A stretch of 64,000 bases of DNA from Neostapfia colusana. Its lineage: Eukaryota; Streptophyta; Magnoliopsida; Poales; Poaceae. Location of the stretch: the NCBI GenBank assembly GCA_030760725.1, contig JASWHV010000001.1:78885683-78949682 (forward strand), written 5' to 3'. The translations under genes were made by a program, and so were the position numbers. Shown here one piece after another: positions 44,101 to 56,500 of the stretch. Within the stretch, counting starts at the first letter, position 1; each line of letters starts with the position of its first letter. The notes beneath the pieces are model-generated. The model was not told the DNA's origin and ran no database searches. It worked only from the letters and a program-made list of their open reading frames with translations.

Positions 44101-47100
44101 TGTAACGTCAATAATTTTCAAAATTTGAAAACATGGAGAATTTACGTCGTGCATGTACGAAATTTTGAAAATTCAAAACAGAATTTGAATTGGAAAGAAG
44201 AAACAGAAAAGAAAACACAAAACAAAAAGGATAACTCACCTTGGGCCAAATCTACAGCGGCCAGCCCAACCAGCCCATAGCCCGCTCCCTCTCTCCCTTT
44301 CGCTGACACGTGGGCCCCAGCCTTTAGCTCCTTCCTCCAACTGTCACCTATCTTCCCGCTGCTGATCACCCACCATACGCCTCTGAATTCCAAGCACACA
44401 ACCCATGATCCCGAAGTCCTCGCGCTCGTTCCACACGCACGCAACCTCCGCAGCCCCAACCCCGTTTGAAAACCCGAAGCCCCATCCATTCCCCCCACTC
44501 GTCCATTCTTCGAACTCGGTGAGTACCGCTGCCAATCTTTGAAATTCACCTCATCCGTCGTCGTTTGCTTCAGTCTAACAAGCCCCACTCCATAACAGGA
44601 ACATTTGCAACCCGTAGGCATTGACTCTGGGACGAATCCACGCAGGGAAACTCGACCCCGTCACGCGCTGGTGAGCAACCGCCGCCCCTCAACATTGTCA
44701 CGTCGACACACTCCCGTTCTCTCCTTTTTGATCATCCGGTGAGCGTTGGTGTGTTGCAGAGTAACTCTCGTGAAAACTCCGAGGATCCGTGACACAGACA
44801 CCTTCCTGATGATCGCCGACGAACTTTGCCGCTGAACGCCGTCGCCGACCACCTCCCAAGCCTTTCAGGTCTTCAAAAACACCCTTGGTGTGTTCCCCTA
44901 CCTCCTCTCTATTGATCTATGCAAGAAAATCAAGTTTTTAGCGAGCATAGATGGGATTACAAAAATCTCTGGCGAGATCCCCAGCGGAAACCGCCGGGTG
45001 CCGCCGCACATCTCAGTTGGCGCCGACCGGAGCTACGTGGCTCCTCGTGGGACGTCCATTTTAAATCATGCGGTCTAAATTTAATCCCACCATACCCCTT
45101 CGTGTTATAATCTGGGCCATCCTCTCTTAATCCAATAGTCCAGGATGAATCCCCTTTTCCCGCCGGAAGATTTGCACTAGGCCCTCGGGTTTCTGGCAAA
45201 ACAGAGGCTATACCCTGCAAACTTCTGAGCTACCCCTGGACTTTCTAGAAACTGTGTAAACACATTTAAATAGCAGTTTTAGCCCCTGAAAACTTTGTAA
45301 ATTAGGAAAATTGCACTGTATTATATGTCTAGACCCCTGATAATTGTGGACAATATGATTTTGACCCTGCAGCATTGCATATTTGTTATTTAACCCCTGT
45401 AGAAAACCAAATTTTTTATATTTGGGAGATTAAAATTCATTTAAACTCACTACAAAGCATATAATCATAAAAATTAACTCTAAACAAGTTTAACTTTTAA
45501 GAAATCTATATAATAATCAGTATTTGTATTGTAGACAATAAATAAATTTTGAAAAAACAATGTAATATCTATTTTATTGCTGAAATTGCATTTTTTATTC
45601 ACAAAAATAACTTTTGCATTCATATAAAAAGTAAATCCAATGTAGAAAGAATATATAAATGGTTTAGGTGCAGTTTAGAAACTAGGATTTTTAACTAAGA
45701 GTTATAAAAGGTTGGTTTTAGGCTAAAATCTAATTTTGTGCAAATCTGGTTGCTGAAATTTTATTAGGAAACATTATATAAATCTATTTTAAACTGAAAT
45801 TTCACTTTAGATGTAAGTTTCAAGTCTGAAATTAAATTTATAAGCAATATACATTTTCAAAATGTGTATGTATGCATATGTGCAATATATGTAGTGCAAA
45901 ATTTGGCTTAATGTAAACTTAAAAGGTCGTATATATCCACATATACACCCCAAAATTTAATATAAGGATGCTATGATATCAAAAGAGTGTTTTACCAAAA
46001 TTAAACCAAAAGTAGACATATATATTGTAAATTTAGTGACTTTAGGTCAGAATATTGAATGGAGCTATGTTTTGATGCATGTTGACTTGTTTATGTTGGA
46101 TGAGTTCTTAACTGTGTGTTGTTGCATTTGTTTTGTGTATGGTTGCATGGGTACAACCAGCCCCAGAGCCAGTTCTAAATCTTCAAGAGCAAGATTTCAA
46201 CATACCTAAGCATCCTCAAGAAGAAGGCAATTGTCCTTGATCACTTTGTATCTAATTTAAGATATTAGTCAGAATTATTTGCATTGTGTCATGAATTGTG
46301 AAACCCAATGTTAGGATGTCTTCCCTAGTTTTCCATGTCTTGTCCTTGTAGCCATGTTGGGAGTGTTATTAGTACATGAAAAATGATCTATTTATGCTTA
46401 GCCATGCTTAGAGCTTTGGGGAATTTAGCACATGAATTACAACTTGGATTATTGAATATGGAATGGAATATGATTATTGTTGTAGAGATCGGAATCTAAA
46501 CATGCTGGAGTGACTTTGGTTGGTGTTGTGTGCATGAACACTTGGGCTAGTGATTGGTGTTGTCTAGATTCTAAGGACCGGTTCATGAAGCATTTCACCT
46601 GGCTTTACCGTGCCACCACATGCTGAGATGGGGCAGCTTGGCCAATTAATTAGGTGCATTTCCGACGTAGTATGGTTGTTTGGAAGGTGCGGGAATTGGA
46701 GTTAACTGGACTACCTTGGGAACCGCAAAGCTCAAGAGGGGGCCACTACAGCGGAGGTTGTAGCCTCTTGGATGCTGTTAGAGGTGAAACCTCAGTTGGA
46801 TCATGCTAGTTGTAAATCCCTTTGTAAAGGCCTTGTAGTTATCTCCTGACCACACACCAAGGAAGTGTAAATGTGGTTGGCGGGCACGGGCAAAATAGAG
46901 GTTATTTTAGTCCACCCGGAACCGGGGGATGAAATCACTACTTGTGGGTAAAGAGGCACAAACTCTGTAGAGTTGAAAAACTGTCATGACAGCCATGCTC
47001 ACGGTCAAGAGCGAATCATACTTCTTCATGATTAGTGGATTATGAAGTGAGATGGTTGGGAATGTTAAGTGGAAAACTTAACCTTGATGATGTGGTTTGG

Positions 47101-47204
47101 GAATGGGATGAATTCATTTATGTAGTGAAATAAGTGCTAACTCAAGCTAAGGTGTTAGGATAAATGCGTAGTGCTAAAACTATGATGTAATTCGTTGGCT
47201 TGGC
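44101..47204 (+). repeat. 3' LTR of element D, cut by E
   Basis: TGTAACGTC start, GC-rich leader 44260-45160, CCCCTG-type motifs 45170-45390, AT-rich middle 45390-46050, then the shared block (AAGGACCGGTTCATG at about 46572) and palindrome pair (46962-46992). Cut at 47204; TTGGC (47200-47204) should be E's target duplication. About 500-600 bases of the end, with the hairpin, are missing here. Confidence 0.88.
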
Positions 47205-50200
47205 TGACGCGACCCCATCGGCCTTGTCGAGCCAGGATCACGCTGAGGGGTGCTGCGTTGCACAGCACCGGATAACGCACGTCAAAGATACAAAGCGGAA
47301 GCAAAGATTTATTACATAAACAGGTTTATGAACGTTTGTACAACAAAATATGTTCAGTCTACACTCACGGGCGTAGACTACGCATCGAGTTCACGTTCAG
47401 CCCGTGAACATGTCCCCGCTAGCACGCACACACACTAACACGGCGGCGTGCACGACTCCCACTCGACGTGGTTTCCCTCCTGGGGTTCCGTCTCCGCTTC
47501 GGGAGTCCCTTCCTCATAGATCCCTGCAAAAGCTTCAAACACAAGCAGTGAGCACGATGGCTCAGCAAGACTGACCCGTCTCTCCTATACATGAAACTTC
47601 TACACGAGGTACATGAGGTAAAATAAGTTGCAAAGGACTCGCCTAATTAGTTGAACCTTACTTTCAATGTTTTAGCAACAGGTGGTGGAGAACCTTACGC
47701 TAAGGCACATGAGAGAGCCGCAATCAAATAAGAAACACATTTCTCTCATGTACTTTGCCCAAAGTTAAAAAGAACTTTAATTAGCTCTAAACTACAACAA
47801 GACATTAACAAGCAAGATATATCTTTCCAATCAGCAAACTTTTAACATGAATCTAGCCTGTTCTTTCTACGTCACGGTACAGCGAACAAGTGGTACTCAC
47901 TGACCGTGAGGGACCGTGATTATAATCGATTTACACCTGCAGGGTTATCAGAATAACCCGTCACGTACGTCCGTACTTGATGTTGCCTACAGCAACCATC
48001 ACGGACGTCGTATGCAACCACCTTTCACCCGTCAGGCAAATATTGAACCAGTCCTATCGTCCCGAGCAAGAGGTCTCTGCGCGTGCATCCGCAGTGCCAC
48101 CAGACGATTTACACCTCGAGCTCTCAACCTACCCTCTGAACAACAGGCAATGCCTCAATAGCCAGCTACCCGAGTTACATCGGTTTCCCGGTTCCCATAT
48201 AGCTGGTAGGTCTTCGGTACTGTTCTAGCTTGTTCAACAGGCCCGCACACGGCTCGGTCCTCAATCGACACAAGCGGAGCTATAGCACCCAGGCCCCAAA
48301 GTCTTGCTGCCTTTACTCTCCGGTCGGTCTCATTTTTCTTGCCATGTGTTTCATTTGCTATCTTTACCCGAGCGATGTACCTCTAGCCTATTCTCGCGAG
48401 TTGTTCCATCTACTCAACTTGTACCGAATCCTACACTGTATTAGCATTGCAGTATCTAACGAGGTTTTCAAACCTAATCCCAACCTAGGGTTTTCTTGGC
48501 TATGCATTTGGGTTTCAAACAAGACTCTAATGCAAGTATTTATTGAGTGCTCAAAGTAAGTTCTCAAAACAGTAAAAGTTTGGAAAAAGGGGTAATGCAA
48601 ACCGGAGCTTGCCTTGCTGCTATTGGTCGTAGGCTAGCTGCTCTTCCGGGGTGACGAAGTCTAAGACTTCGGGTTCCTTCCAACCTTAGCGACTACATGA
48701 GATAACATGTATATGTATCAATTTAAATGCATTTGAATTGAGTTTAACTTGTGAAGACTGTAAGTCTTATTAGGCAGGCCCAATGACTCTAAATTTTTTA
48801 CTGTGGTATGTATACAGCCTAAACAGAGACTTGGCCAAGTTTTATTTGCAGCAAAGCTCATTTGATCTCTCCACAATTAATTAGGTACTTGACCTTAATT
48901 GGAGCTCCTAGGGTGTTCTAGGGATTTTCATGGAGCAAGCCATGACTTTCTGAAAACTAGATTTTCATAGGGTTCTAATGGGGTTGGTCTCACTTAATTT
49001 GAAGGTTCCTAGCTGAAGATATGAGCTAAACAATTTCAGAGAAATTCTGAAAATATTTCTGGACATTTTCTATTTTCTCTGGAACAGTTTTATTAATCAC
49101 ACCATTAGGTGGATCAAAGTATCTCAAATGGATCTGAAATTTTTATGGTGGCTCAGGAATATTTTGGTGAACATCCTGGTAAAATTTCAGAATTTTCCTC
49201 CAAAGGGTTCTCCAGTTAAAATTCTAACCAATTTGAATTTTGAAGAATTAATTCTGGAGAAATGAGGATTTTCTTGAAGTGAAACTTGATTTGTTGAAAA
49301 GTGCTCAGAGAGCTGAATCCAACAAAATTTGGTTCACTCGATTTGGAGTTTCCTAGCAAAAGTTATGTGGGTTTGAAGTTTGAACTAAATCCGAAAATTG
49401 AAGAAAAGTTTAAACTTCTGCCTGTGGGTCCCACACACAGTGCTTCGTCTTCCTCCTCGTTCCAAACACCCGATGGGGCGATCTCAGGCGAGACTCGCCG
49501 GAACCGAGTTCCCGGCCACCTCCCTGCCTGAAACTCGCCGCCCCCACCTTTTCCGACCTCCTGAACTTGGCCGTGAGCTCGCCGGACACCAGCGATGGCT
49601 GGAAACCCGCGCGCACCGGTGACAGCACCCGCTAGGGTTTCGGCGAGGTCGGTTTCGCACCACCGTGCACCAAATCGATTGGAAATTGCTCGGAGAGCAT
49701 CAGTAGAGCACGAGGAACATGAACCAAGGATTTGTGGAAGCTAGAAACGCCGACAGCCATACCCTCGACGGTGAGCCGAGGTACTTTGCAATGGCGGTGA
49801 GGAAAACGGCCATATCACGGCCGATCCTCAATGGTTTTCCCTGCTTCCTTCTCGACCGTGTATGCTAGCATGTGTAGAACCTACTGGACAACCGGCTTGA
49901 CCAACAATAGTGTGTGGAGTCCGAATTTCAATCGGAGGTGAGCTCGGCTCATATGTACTGGCTTTCGGTAAACATGGAAATTCTCAACTGATGGTTGATC
50001 ATATGCCAAACGGCTTTCGGCTACACCATCTACATGCAGTGATGCACCTTTGTTGTGTAGAGAAGTGGATGCGATGACGGCTGTGCCGAGCTGTCCACGA
50101 GAGCCCGAATGGCGGCAACGTTCCGTTCGCCGGAAAAAACGCCCGGCTGAGCTCGAGGGCGCCTGCTCACTGGACAACACGACGTCTAGGACGTTTCTCA

Positions 50201-51137
50201 CAAGCTCACGATTCTGTTTTGCTACTGGGAGGGTTGTGTTTGCGTGTGATCGGCCTGCTCACGAGCGGAACCGAGAGGGCGGCTGGTTTTCTGTGGAGCT
50301 CGGTGTGAAAATGAACAAACTCGCCGTGGGCTCGGATGATAATCAACAAGAGCACGCCGGGGGGGGGGGGGGGGTGGACAAGGAGCCGGGCAGCTGGTCT
50401 ACCGCGTGGGGAAGCGCAGCAGGAGCTGGCGCTGGTCAGCTCCTCGGTGGCGCGCTCGGCTGCAACCCGAGAACCAAGTACTCTGTGATTCAGTCGGTTG
50501 ATTTTGCTGGTTAGGCTGACATGTGGGTCCCACTCCAGTTTTAACCCCTGAAATTGAATTTTCCCCACTGCTCTAAACAGTAGACACCCAATTAACCTTG
50601 GTCATTTGAATTATCTACCCCTTGGCCATTTGAATTGGATGGAATTCAAATTGGGGTTTGTTTGAATATACTTTCAGCACATATGCAGTTTGAAATTCAA
50701 ATAAAGTTTGAATTTGCTAAACTTAGCTCATGTCAAGATCAACTTCAAATGGAGTGAAAATTGGTGTGTGAGCTCACAAAAATGTGCTGAGTAAGAATAT
50801 GCCTCCCACTTTTGAACTTATGGGATGGAAGTAGTTTGAATTTGAATTTGAGTTCAAACTACCCTCTTTCTAGTTATACCCAAAAAGACCTAAAAAGATT
50901 TTGGATTTGGTTGAAATTTGGCATGAGCACTCCTAGCAAGGTGTAGGAGTTTTTCATATGCCCAGCCCTATATGATGCATGTGGGAAATGCCACTTTTGC
51001 ATTTTGCGGGTTTATTCTCTATTGAGCATGTTGATGGTGTTTACGTGCTCTTCAAGGTATTCATAAAGTTCCTTCAAATGAGGTGTGTGTGTGGTGATGA
51101 ACACTTTGAATATGTGCCAAAAACTTAGGCCCTTACA
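47205..51137 (-). repeat. 3' LTR of element E
   Basis: 3,933 bp. Minus-strand start TGTAAGGGCC at 51137, end GGTCGCGTCA at 47205. AT-rich U3 at 50520-51137, GC-rich leader at about 49400-50520 with a 17-18 base G-run near 50359, AT-rich at 48650-49390, then the end region with hairpin at 47549. ORFs at 47916-48559 and 50050-50514 have no family support. Confidence 0.92.
47549..47564 (-). promoter_or_regulatory. Conserved LTR hairpin, E 3' LTR
   Basis: Minus strand CTTGCTGAGCCATCGTGCTCA: TGAGC and GCTCA stem, 6-nt loop, identical to C. Confidence 0.55.
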
Positions 51138-51154
51138 TTCCTCCCCCCTTAAAA
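51138..51154 (-). other. Polypurine tract of element E
   Basis: Minus strand CTTTTAAGGGGGGAGGAA next to the LTR, the same AAGGGGGGAGGAA form as F. Confidence 0.9.
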
Positions 51155-51171
51155 GATCTAGTCCCGAGATT

Positions 51172-53568
51172 ATAAGGTGAAAATGAGAGAGAGGACGGTA
51201 GAAAAAATACCGTATATGCGACGTGAAAAAGTCGGGGTAGTTCGCGCGAAGAAATCCTTCGCTCTCCCATGTCGCTTCGTCCACGGAGTGATTACTTCAT
51301 AGAACTTTTTAGAACCACAACGTACGGTTGTGTGTGGTTCGGGCCTTTTCATCAATAATCTGAACCCGTTCCTCCCGATACGTGGGATCCTGTTTCAATT
51401 CTTCTATATCCTCGAGCTGAATGGTAGATGATAGCTTGAGACACTTCCTTAGCTGGGAGGTGTGAAAGACATCGTGCACATCGGAGAGTGCTTCTGGTAA
51501 ATTCAGCCGGTATGCTACTGATCCACATCTTTCGGTAATCTGAAATGGACCGATGAATCGGAGTGCCAACTTTCCCCTCACCCCGAATCTGTTAACGCCC
51601 TTCATTGGAGACACAAGTATATATACGTGATCCCCGACTTTGAACTGTAATGGGCATCTTCTCCGGTCCGCATATTGTTTTTGTCAGGATTGGGCGGCTT
51701 TTAGGTTCCCTTGAATTAGTCGAACCTTTTCCTCCGCGTTGTTGACAAGATCAATCCTGAAGGTGACCCTTTCGCCAGACTCACACCAATTCAGTTGTGT
51801 GCGGCATTTTCTCCCGTATAGCGCCTCGTAATGTGCCATCTTGATGCTGGCTTGGTACCCATTGTTGTACGAGAATTCGGCCAACGGCAAGTGATCATCC
51901 CAATTCTTGCCGTGGTTGATAGTGCAAGCTCGTAGCATATCTTCTAAAATTTGGTTTACCCGCTCAGTTTGCCCATCCGTCTGCGGGTGGTACGATGAAC
52001 TCCGGATCAGCTTTGTCCCCAACGCCGCGTGTAGCTGTTCCCAAAAAAGGGACACAAATAAAGTGCCCCGATCCGATATGATGGTGCGGGGTACGCCGTA
52101 TAAGCATAGGATCTGTGAGATGTACAACTCAACATACTTCTTGGCGTTATAGTTGGTATTGACCGGGATGAAATGGGAAATTTGGTGAGCCCGTCGACGA
52201 TCACCCACACAGAATCATGCTTCTGAAAAGTGGTGGGTAAACCGACGATGAAGTCCATGCTCACATCCTCCCACTTCCAGGCAGGAACGCCCAGTGGTTG
52301 CAGCAGTCCCAGTTTCTGCATATGATCTGCCTTCACCCTTCGACATGTATCACACTCGGACACGTAATTTGCGATCTCCCGCTTCATCCGTGCCCACCAA
52401 AACTTGCTTCTGAGTTCTTGATACATTTTATTGCTGCCGGGATGAATGGAAAACTCTGACAAGTGAGCCTCATCAAAGATTTTCTTCCGTAACTCAGGGT
52501 TATGGGGTACGGCGATCCTGTCCTTGAACCATAGGACGTCATCTCCGTCTTTCCGGAAACATTTCAGCTCCCCACTGTCTATACGTCTCTGCAAATGCAA
52601 CATGCCCTTGTCATGTTTCTGAGCTACAGCTATCTCTTCTTGGATGGTGGGGATTAAATCTAAGTTGTAGAGAGCTCCGCTTGGAATCACATACAATGGT
52701 GGCTCGCTCTCTTCCAACGGTGTGATGGTCAGATTGTTGACGTGTGACTTGCAACTCAGTTCATCTGCCACTATGTTTGCCTTGCCGGGGTGATAATGGA
52801 TCTCTATTTCGTAATCCTTTATCAATTCTAACTATCTTCGCTGCCTCATACTCAGCTCTTTCAGATTGAATATGTACTTGAGGCTTTTGTGGTCGGTATA
52901 TAGATGCACGAGGTTACCGAGTAGGTAGTGCCTCCACATTTTAAGTGCGAGCACCACGGCAGCGAGCTCCAAGTCCTGAGTTGGATAATTCTGCTCATGG
53001 TTTCTGAGATGCCGTGATCCATACGTGACCACCCTTCGGTCTTGCATCAGCACACATCCGAGCCCAATGCCGGATGCATCGCAGTACACATCGAACGGTT
53101 TTGTTGTGTCTGGCTGCGCCAAAACCGGTGTTGATGTTAGGTGCTTCACTAATGCCTTGAACGCCTCCAAACATATTCGGTAGCCTTCTTCAGCAGCTCC
53201 GTCATAGGCTTGGCAATCTTCGAGAAGTTCGGAATGAATCTCCGACAATATCCCATGAGTCCGAGGAAACTCCGTAACTCGTGAACAGTTCTCGGGGACT
53301 TCCAATTCAGCACTTGTGTGATTTTGCTCGGGTCTACAGCGATTCCCTCCGCTGAGATAATATGCCCAAGAAAAGGCACTTGCAATATCAATAACTCGCA
53401 CTTGCTGAATTTCGCATATAGCTTGTGATCTCGCAGACGTTGCAAGACTATACGCAGATGCTTCTTGTGCTCTTCCTCCGACTTGGAATATAACAATATG
53501 TCGTTGATGAAGACCACGACAAACTTGTCCAGCTCCCGCATGAATACCAAGTTCATCAAATACATGAA
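51172..53568 (-). pseudogene. pol remnant (RT end-RNaseH-INT-chromodomain) of element E
   Basis: Starts mid-RT at TFMYLMNLVF after F. The catalytic box reads FINDILLYS: the first Asp is Asn (codon 53503-53505), an inactivating change. RNase H (YCDASGIGLG), integrase finger (HPGSNKMY to CDTC), core (MDFIVGLPTT, SDRGTLFVSLFW, TDGQTERVNQILEDML) and tail (VHDVFHTSQL, DEATWESEGFLRANYPDFF) follow. Breaks: frameshift near 53155-53165, TAG at about 52829-52831 (Trp), 1-nt loss near 52180, TGA at 51684-51686, TAA and TGA near 51300. The frame also runs past the usual end. Confidence 0.92.
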
Positions 53569-56500
53569 TGTAAAGGTCCCAAAATTGTGAATACAAAGAA
53601 AGTCTTGTCTGCAAAAGTTTTGTTTCACATGAGTGAAATTTGGGACTTGTTAAAACTTTTCCACATGTGATAACACACATGAGGGTTTCTTCACACAAGT
53701 AAAATGCTTATTTGAGAACTTGGAACCCTAGAGGGGTCTAAAACAAAGATGGGAAGTTCCCATATGTGTGAGAAAACAAAAATCATATTTGGAACAATGT
53801 GTTCAAAATAAAATTCAAATGAGAACAACACAATGGAATTCAAAACTGTTGTGCTGAAAATCTCATTTGCAGCAGCCAAAATTTGAATCAGATTTCATAT
53901 TTGAATTCCTTGGGTCCAAATTAGGGGGTGTGCAAAATTTCATGATTTATGGAAATGGATTGCAACCCATTTTCCAAATTGGACTTTAAATGACAAAGAA
54001 TTCAAACACCCATTTGAATTTGGATGAAACTTGCCCAATTATCCAAATGCATATCAGATTTAAACTTCCACAATTGAATTCCATCAATATTCAAATTGGG
54101 AAGATATTTTAGAAGAGATAAGGAGGACTGACATGTGGGACCCACCTGTCATTGGGAGCACTGGAAATTGCAAAAGATCTGCAGTCCACAGTCTCTGCTT
54201 GATTTCCTCCCACGCGAAGCAACGGCCGAAGCCAACTTTCCTCCGCTCGACACTGAGCTCGGCCGCAGCCACCTCCTGCTGGCTCCCCTTCGCGCTGGAG
54301 AGCTGCTGGACGTCGGCAGCTACAGCCTCACGCCCTCCCGCCTCTTAACCGAAGCCACGGCGCTGTCTCTGCTCTCCCTCACACCGAAAGACAGAAGCGC
54401 AGCCGCCCGGCTTCGATCACTCGGGAACTCAGGCAATCCAAGTGAGCAGCACCTCTGAGCAGCAAAACCACACCATCATCGTCCCCACGACTTCCTCGAG
54501 CCATCACTGAGTGGATTCACGCTCTCTGCTCCGAGAACGGTGAGTTCCCGCGGCGGCCGTCACACAACAGCGGCGGCGTGCTCCTGTGGAAAGCCTCCTC
54601 CAGAGCTTGTCACGACCAAGCGAGGCCACTTTTGGACGCGCAGGAGCTCCGTGCAGCTTCCACCCGAAGCACAAAGCCTGTCTTCGCCTCTGGTCGACGG
54701 ATTTCAGAAATCTCCTCCGGCCGGTGAAAACTGATCTGCGGGTATGAATCCGTGAAATCCTTGAGTTATATTCGTTTTGAGCATTTCAAATTGCACACAC
54801 GGGACGTAGACTTGCTTAGCAACAACTTTCCTTTTGGAACCTAGCTAGAAACCCGCTCTGCACGACGTGATTTCGATCTTTCTAACGGCGGTTGTGGTAG
54901 AGACCGTCGGGTGCACGGTGAACCCTAAGTTAGAGCCATCTCCGAGCCATTTCCTTTCCACGTCGATGATCCCTAGCGTCCGCTGATGCTCTAGAGCTTG
55001 GAAACCGAAGCCTAGAAGGCTTAGGGCGTCGGGGCGACGTCGCCGGACTTCGTCCGAACCGTTGCGCCGTCGCGGGCTAGTTTGGGGGCCCTGCCAGCTC
55101 AAGAAAACCCCATCAGGGTGTTCCTCACGTTGAATTAGGGGCTTGCGGCGAGTTTCAGCGTCAGGGGTGGCCGGACGACCGATCCCGGAGCTACTCCGGC
55201 GAGCCCGGCGGCGGGATCGCGCGGAAGCGGGAGGTTGAAGACGACCTCGCCGGTCCTGCCTGTCAGCGACTCGGGAGAGGGGGCTGGATACTCTGTGGCG
55301 CTCGATCGATTGTAACAGCGCGGGAGATAACCCTGTGACCCCGTGTGGCACGCTCCCGGCAGCAGACACGTGTTCCCCTTGTCCCACAGTCAGGTTTAAA
55401 CATTTCTCGGATTTATTCAAATTCCAGATTTTTCCCCAAACTTTAGAAGAGCATAACTTTTGCTAGGAAACTCCAAATTTAGTGATTCAAATTGGGTTAG
55501 ATTAAGATTGACAAACTCTATCCAAATATGCAACCCAATTTGTATGAAAGTCTTTATTTAATTCTGGAATATTCTTTAACGCTTTTCAGCAAAAGAATTT
55601 TAGAGGGAGTTTGGTTTATCCAAAAATCATCAAATTTTGCCAGAATATTCTTTAGGGTGTTATTAGACGCCTGTAAAAGGTTCAGCTCATTTGGCGTTGA
55701 ATTGATCAGGGTAATTCAGATTGTAAGTTCCTGTATTCAAATGAATACAGAAACATTTTCAGAGAATTTCCAAAACTTGTAAATTCAGTTCTGGGAAATT
55801 CTTAGCTCCAAAAATCCTAGTAAAATTCATGTAGACTCTAGGAACTATAATTGAAATTGTGGTTCACTGAGTTTGACATGAATATGGGTATTAACTCAGA
55901 ATTAATTCATCTTTGATTAAACACTTAGAGAATTGTTCTGAATAAACCACTCCATGAAAAGTGCTACATTTTGGTCCAGAGGACTTTCTGGTGACAAGGA
56001 ACTCACATGAAAATTTCCAGCTCCATTGGAGCTCTGGATCACCACTGTCATAGGTAACCTCTTAAGGTGATCAACACTTAAGTGGGAAAAGCACTTAATA
56101 TTTGATCTTAGTGTTTAAACCTAACCCAAACCACTAGCACCAGTGTCATTTTAAATTCTTAAACAGAGTTCCAGTTTGAAAACTGTCATTAGATCTTATT
56201 AGCAAAAGCTTTTCAATTAAATACATATGCATGATCATATCGTGTAGCATATACGCGAAGAAGGTGAGAAGGACTTGAAGTGAAGATCAAGGAGGGGAGG
56301 AAAACAAGTGATCAATCTCCAAGTGATCGTCACTAACTGATTGTAACCTTAGTCACCTGCAAAACAGGCAAGCCCCGGTTTGCATTTTAACAGTTTTATA
56401 AAGCATTTTCATTTGTAGAGATCATAGCTTTGCATCATTGATTGCAGTAAGTCTAGATGATATTGAAAACCCCACTTGCATGACCAGAAATACCTAAGAG

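Larger units (their letters stand above)
42124..47204 (+). mobile_element. Ty3/gypsy element D, outermost host (3' part only)
   Basis: Starts within RNase H at the C insertion point (AGCCCCAATACTAGTG matches AGCCCCAGTGCTCG in B) and runs through integrase, PPT and most of the 3' LTR to 47204, where E is inserted. Its LTR starts TGTAACGTC and its protein is closest to A and B. The 5' part should lie left of the window beyond C, and the LTR end to the right beyond E. It is the most decayed member of the A/B group. Confidence 0.85.
47205..53568 (-). mobile_element. Ty3/gypsy element E, minus strand (3' part)
   Basis: Left boundary TGACGCGACCCC (47205) is the inverse of F's LTR end GGGGCCGCGTCA. 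It contains a complete 3' LTR, PPT and pol up to the middle of RT, where F is inserted at 53568. The remainder (5' LTR, gag, start of pol) should lie right of the window. Same family as C and F. Confidence 0.9.

Noticed and set aside
47916..48559. ORFs in the E LTR on the plus strand
   Set aside because: Antisense to E and not conserved in the C or F LTRs.
54133..54458. ORFs in the F LTR leader as captured gene
   Set aside because: Two overlapping short frames without motifs; the position matches the usual GC-rich LTR leader.
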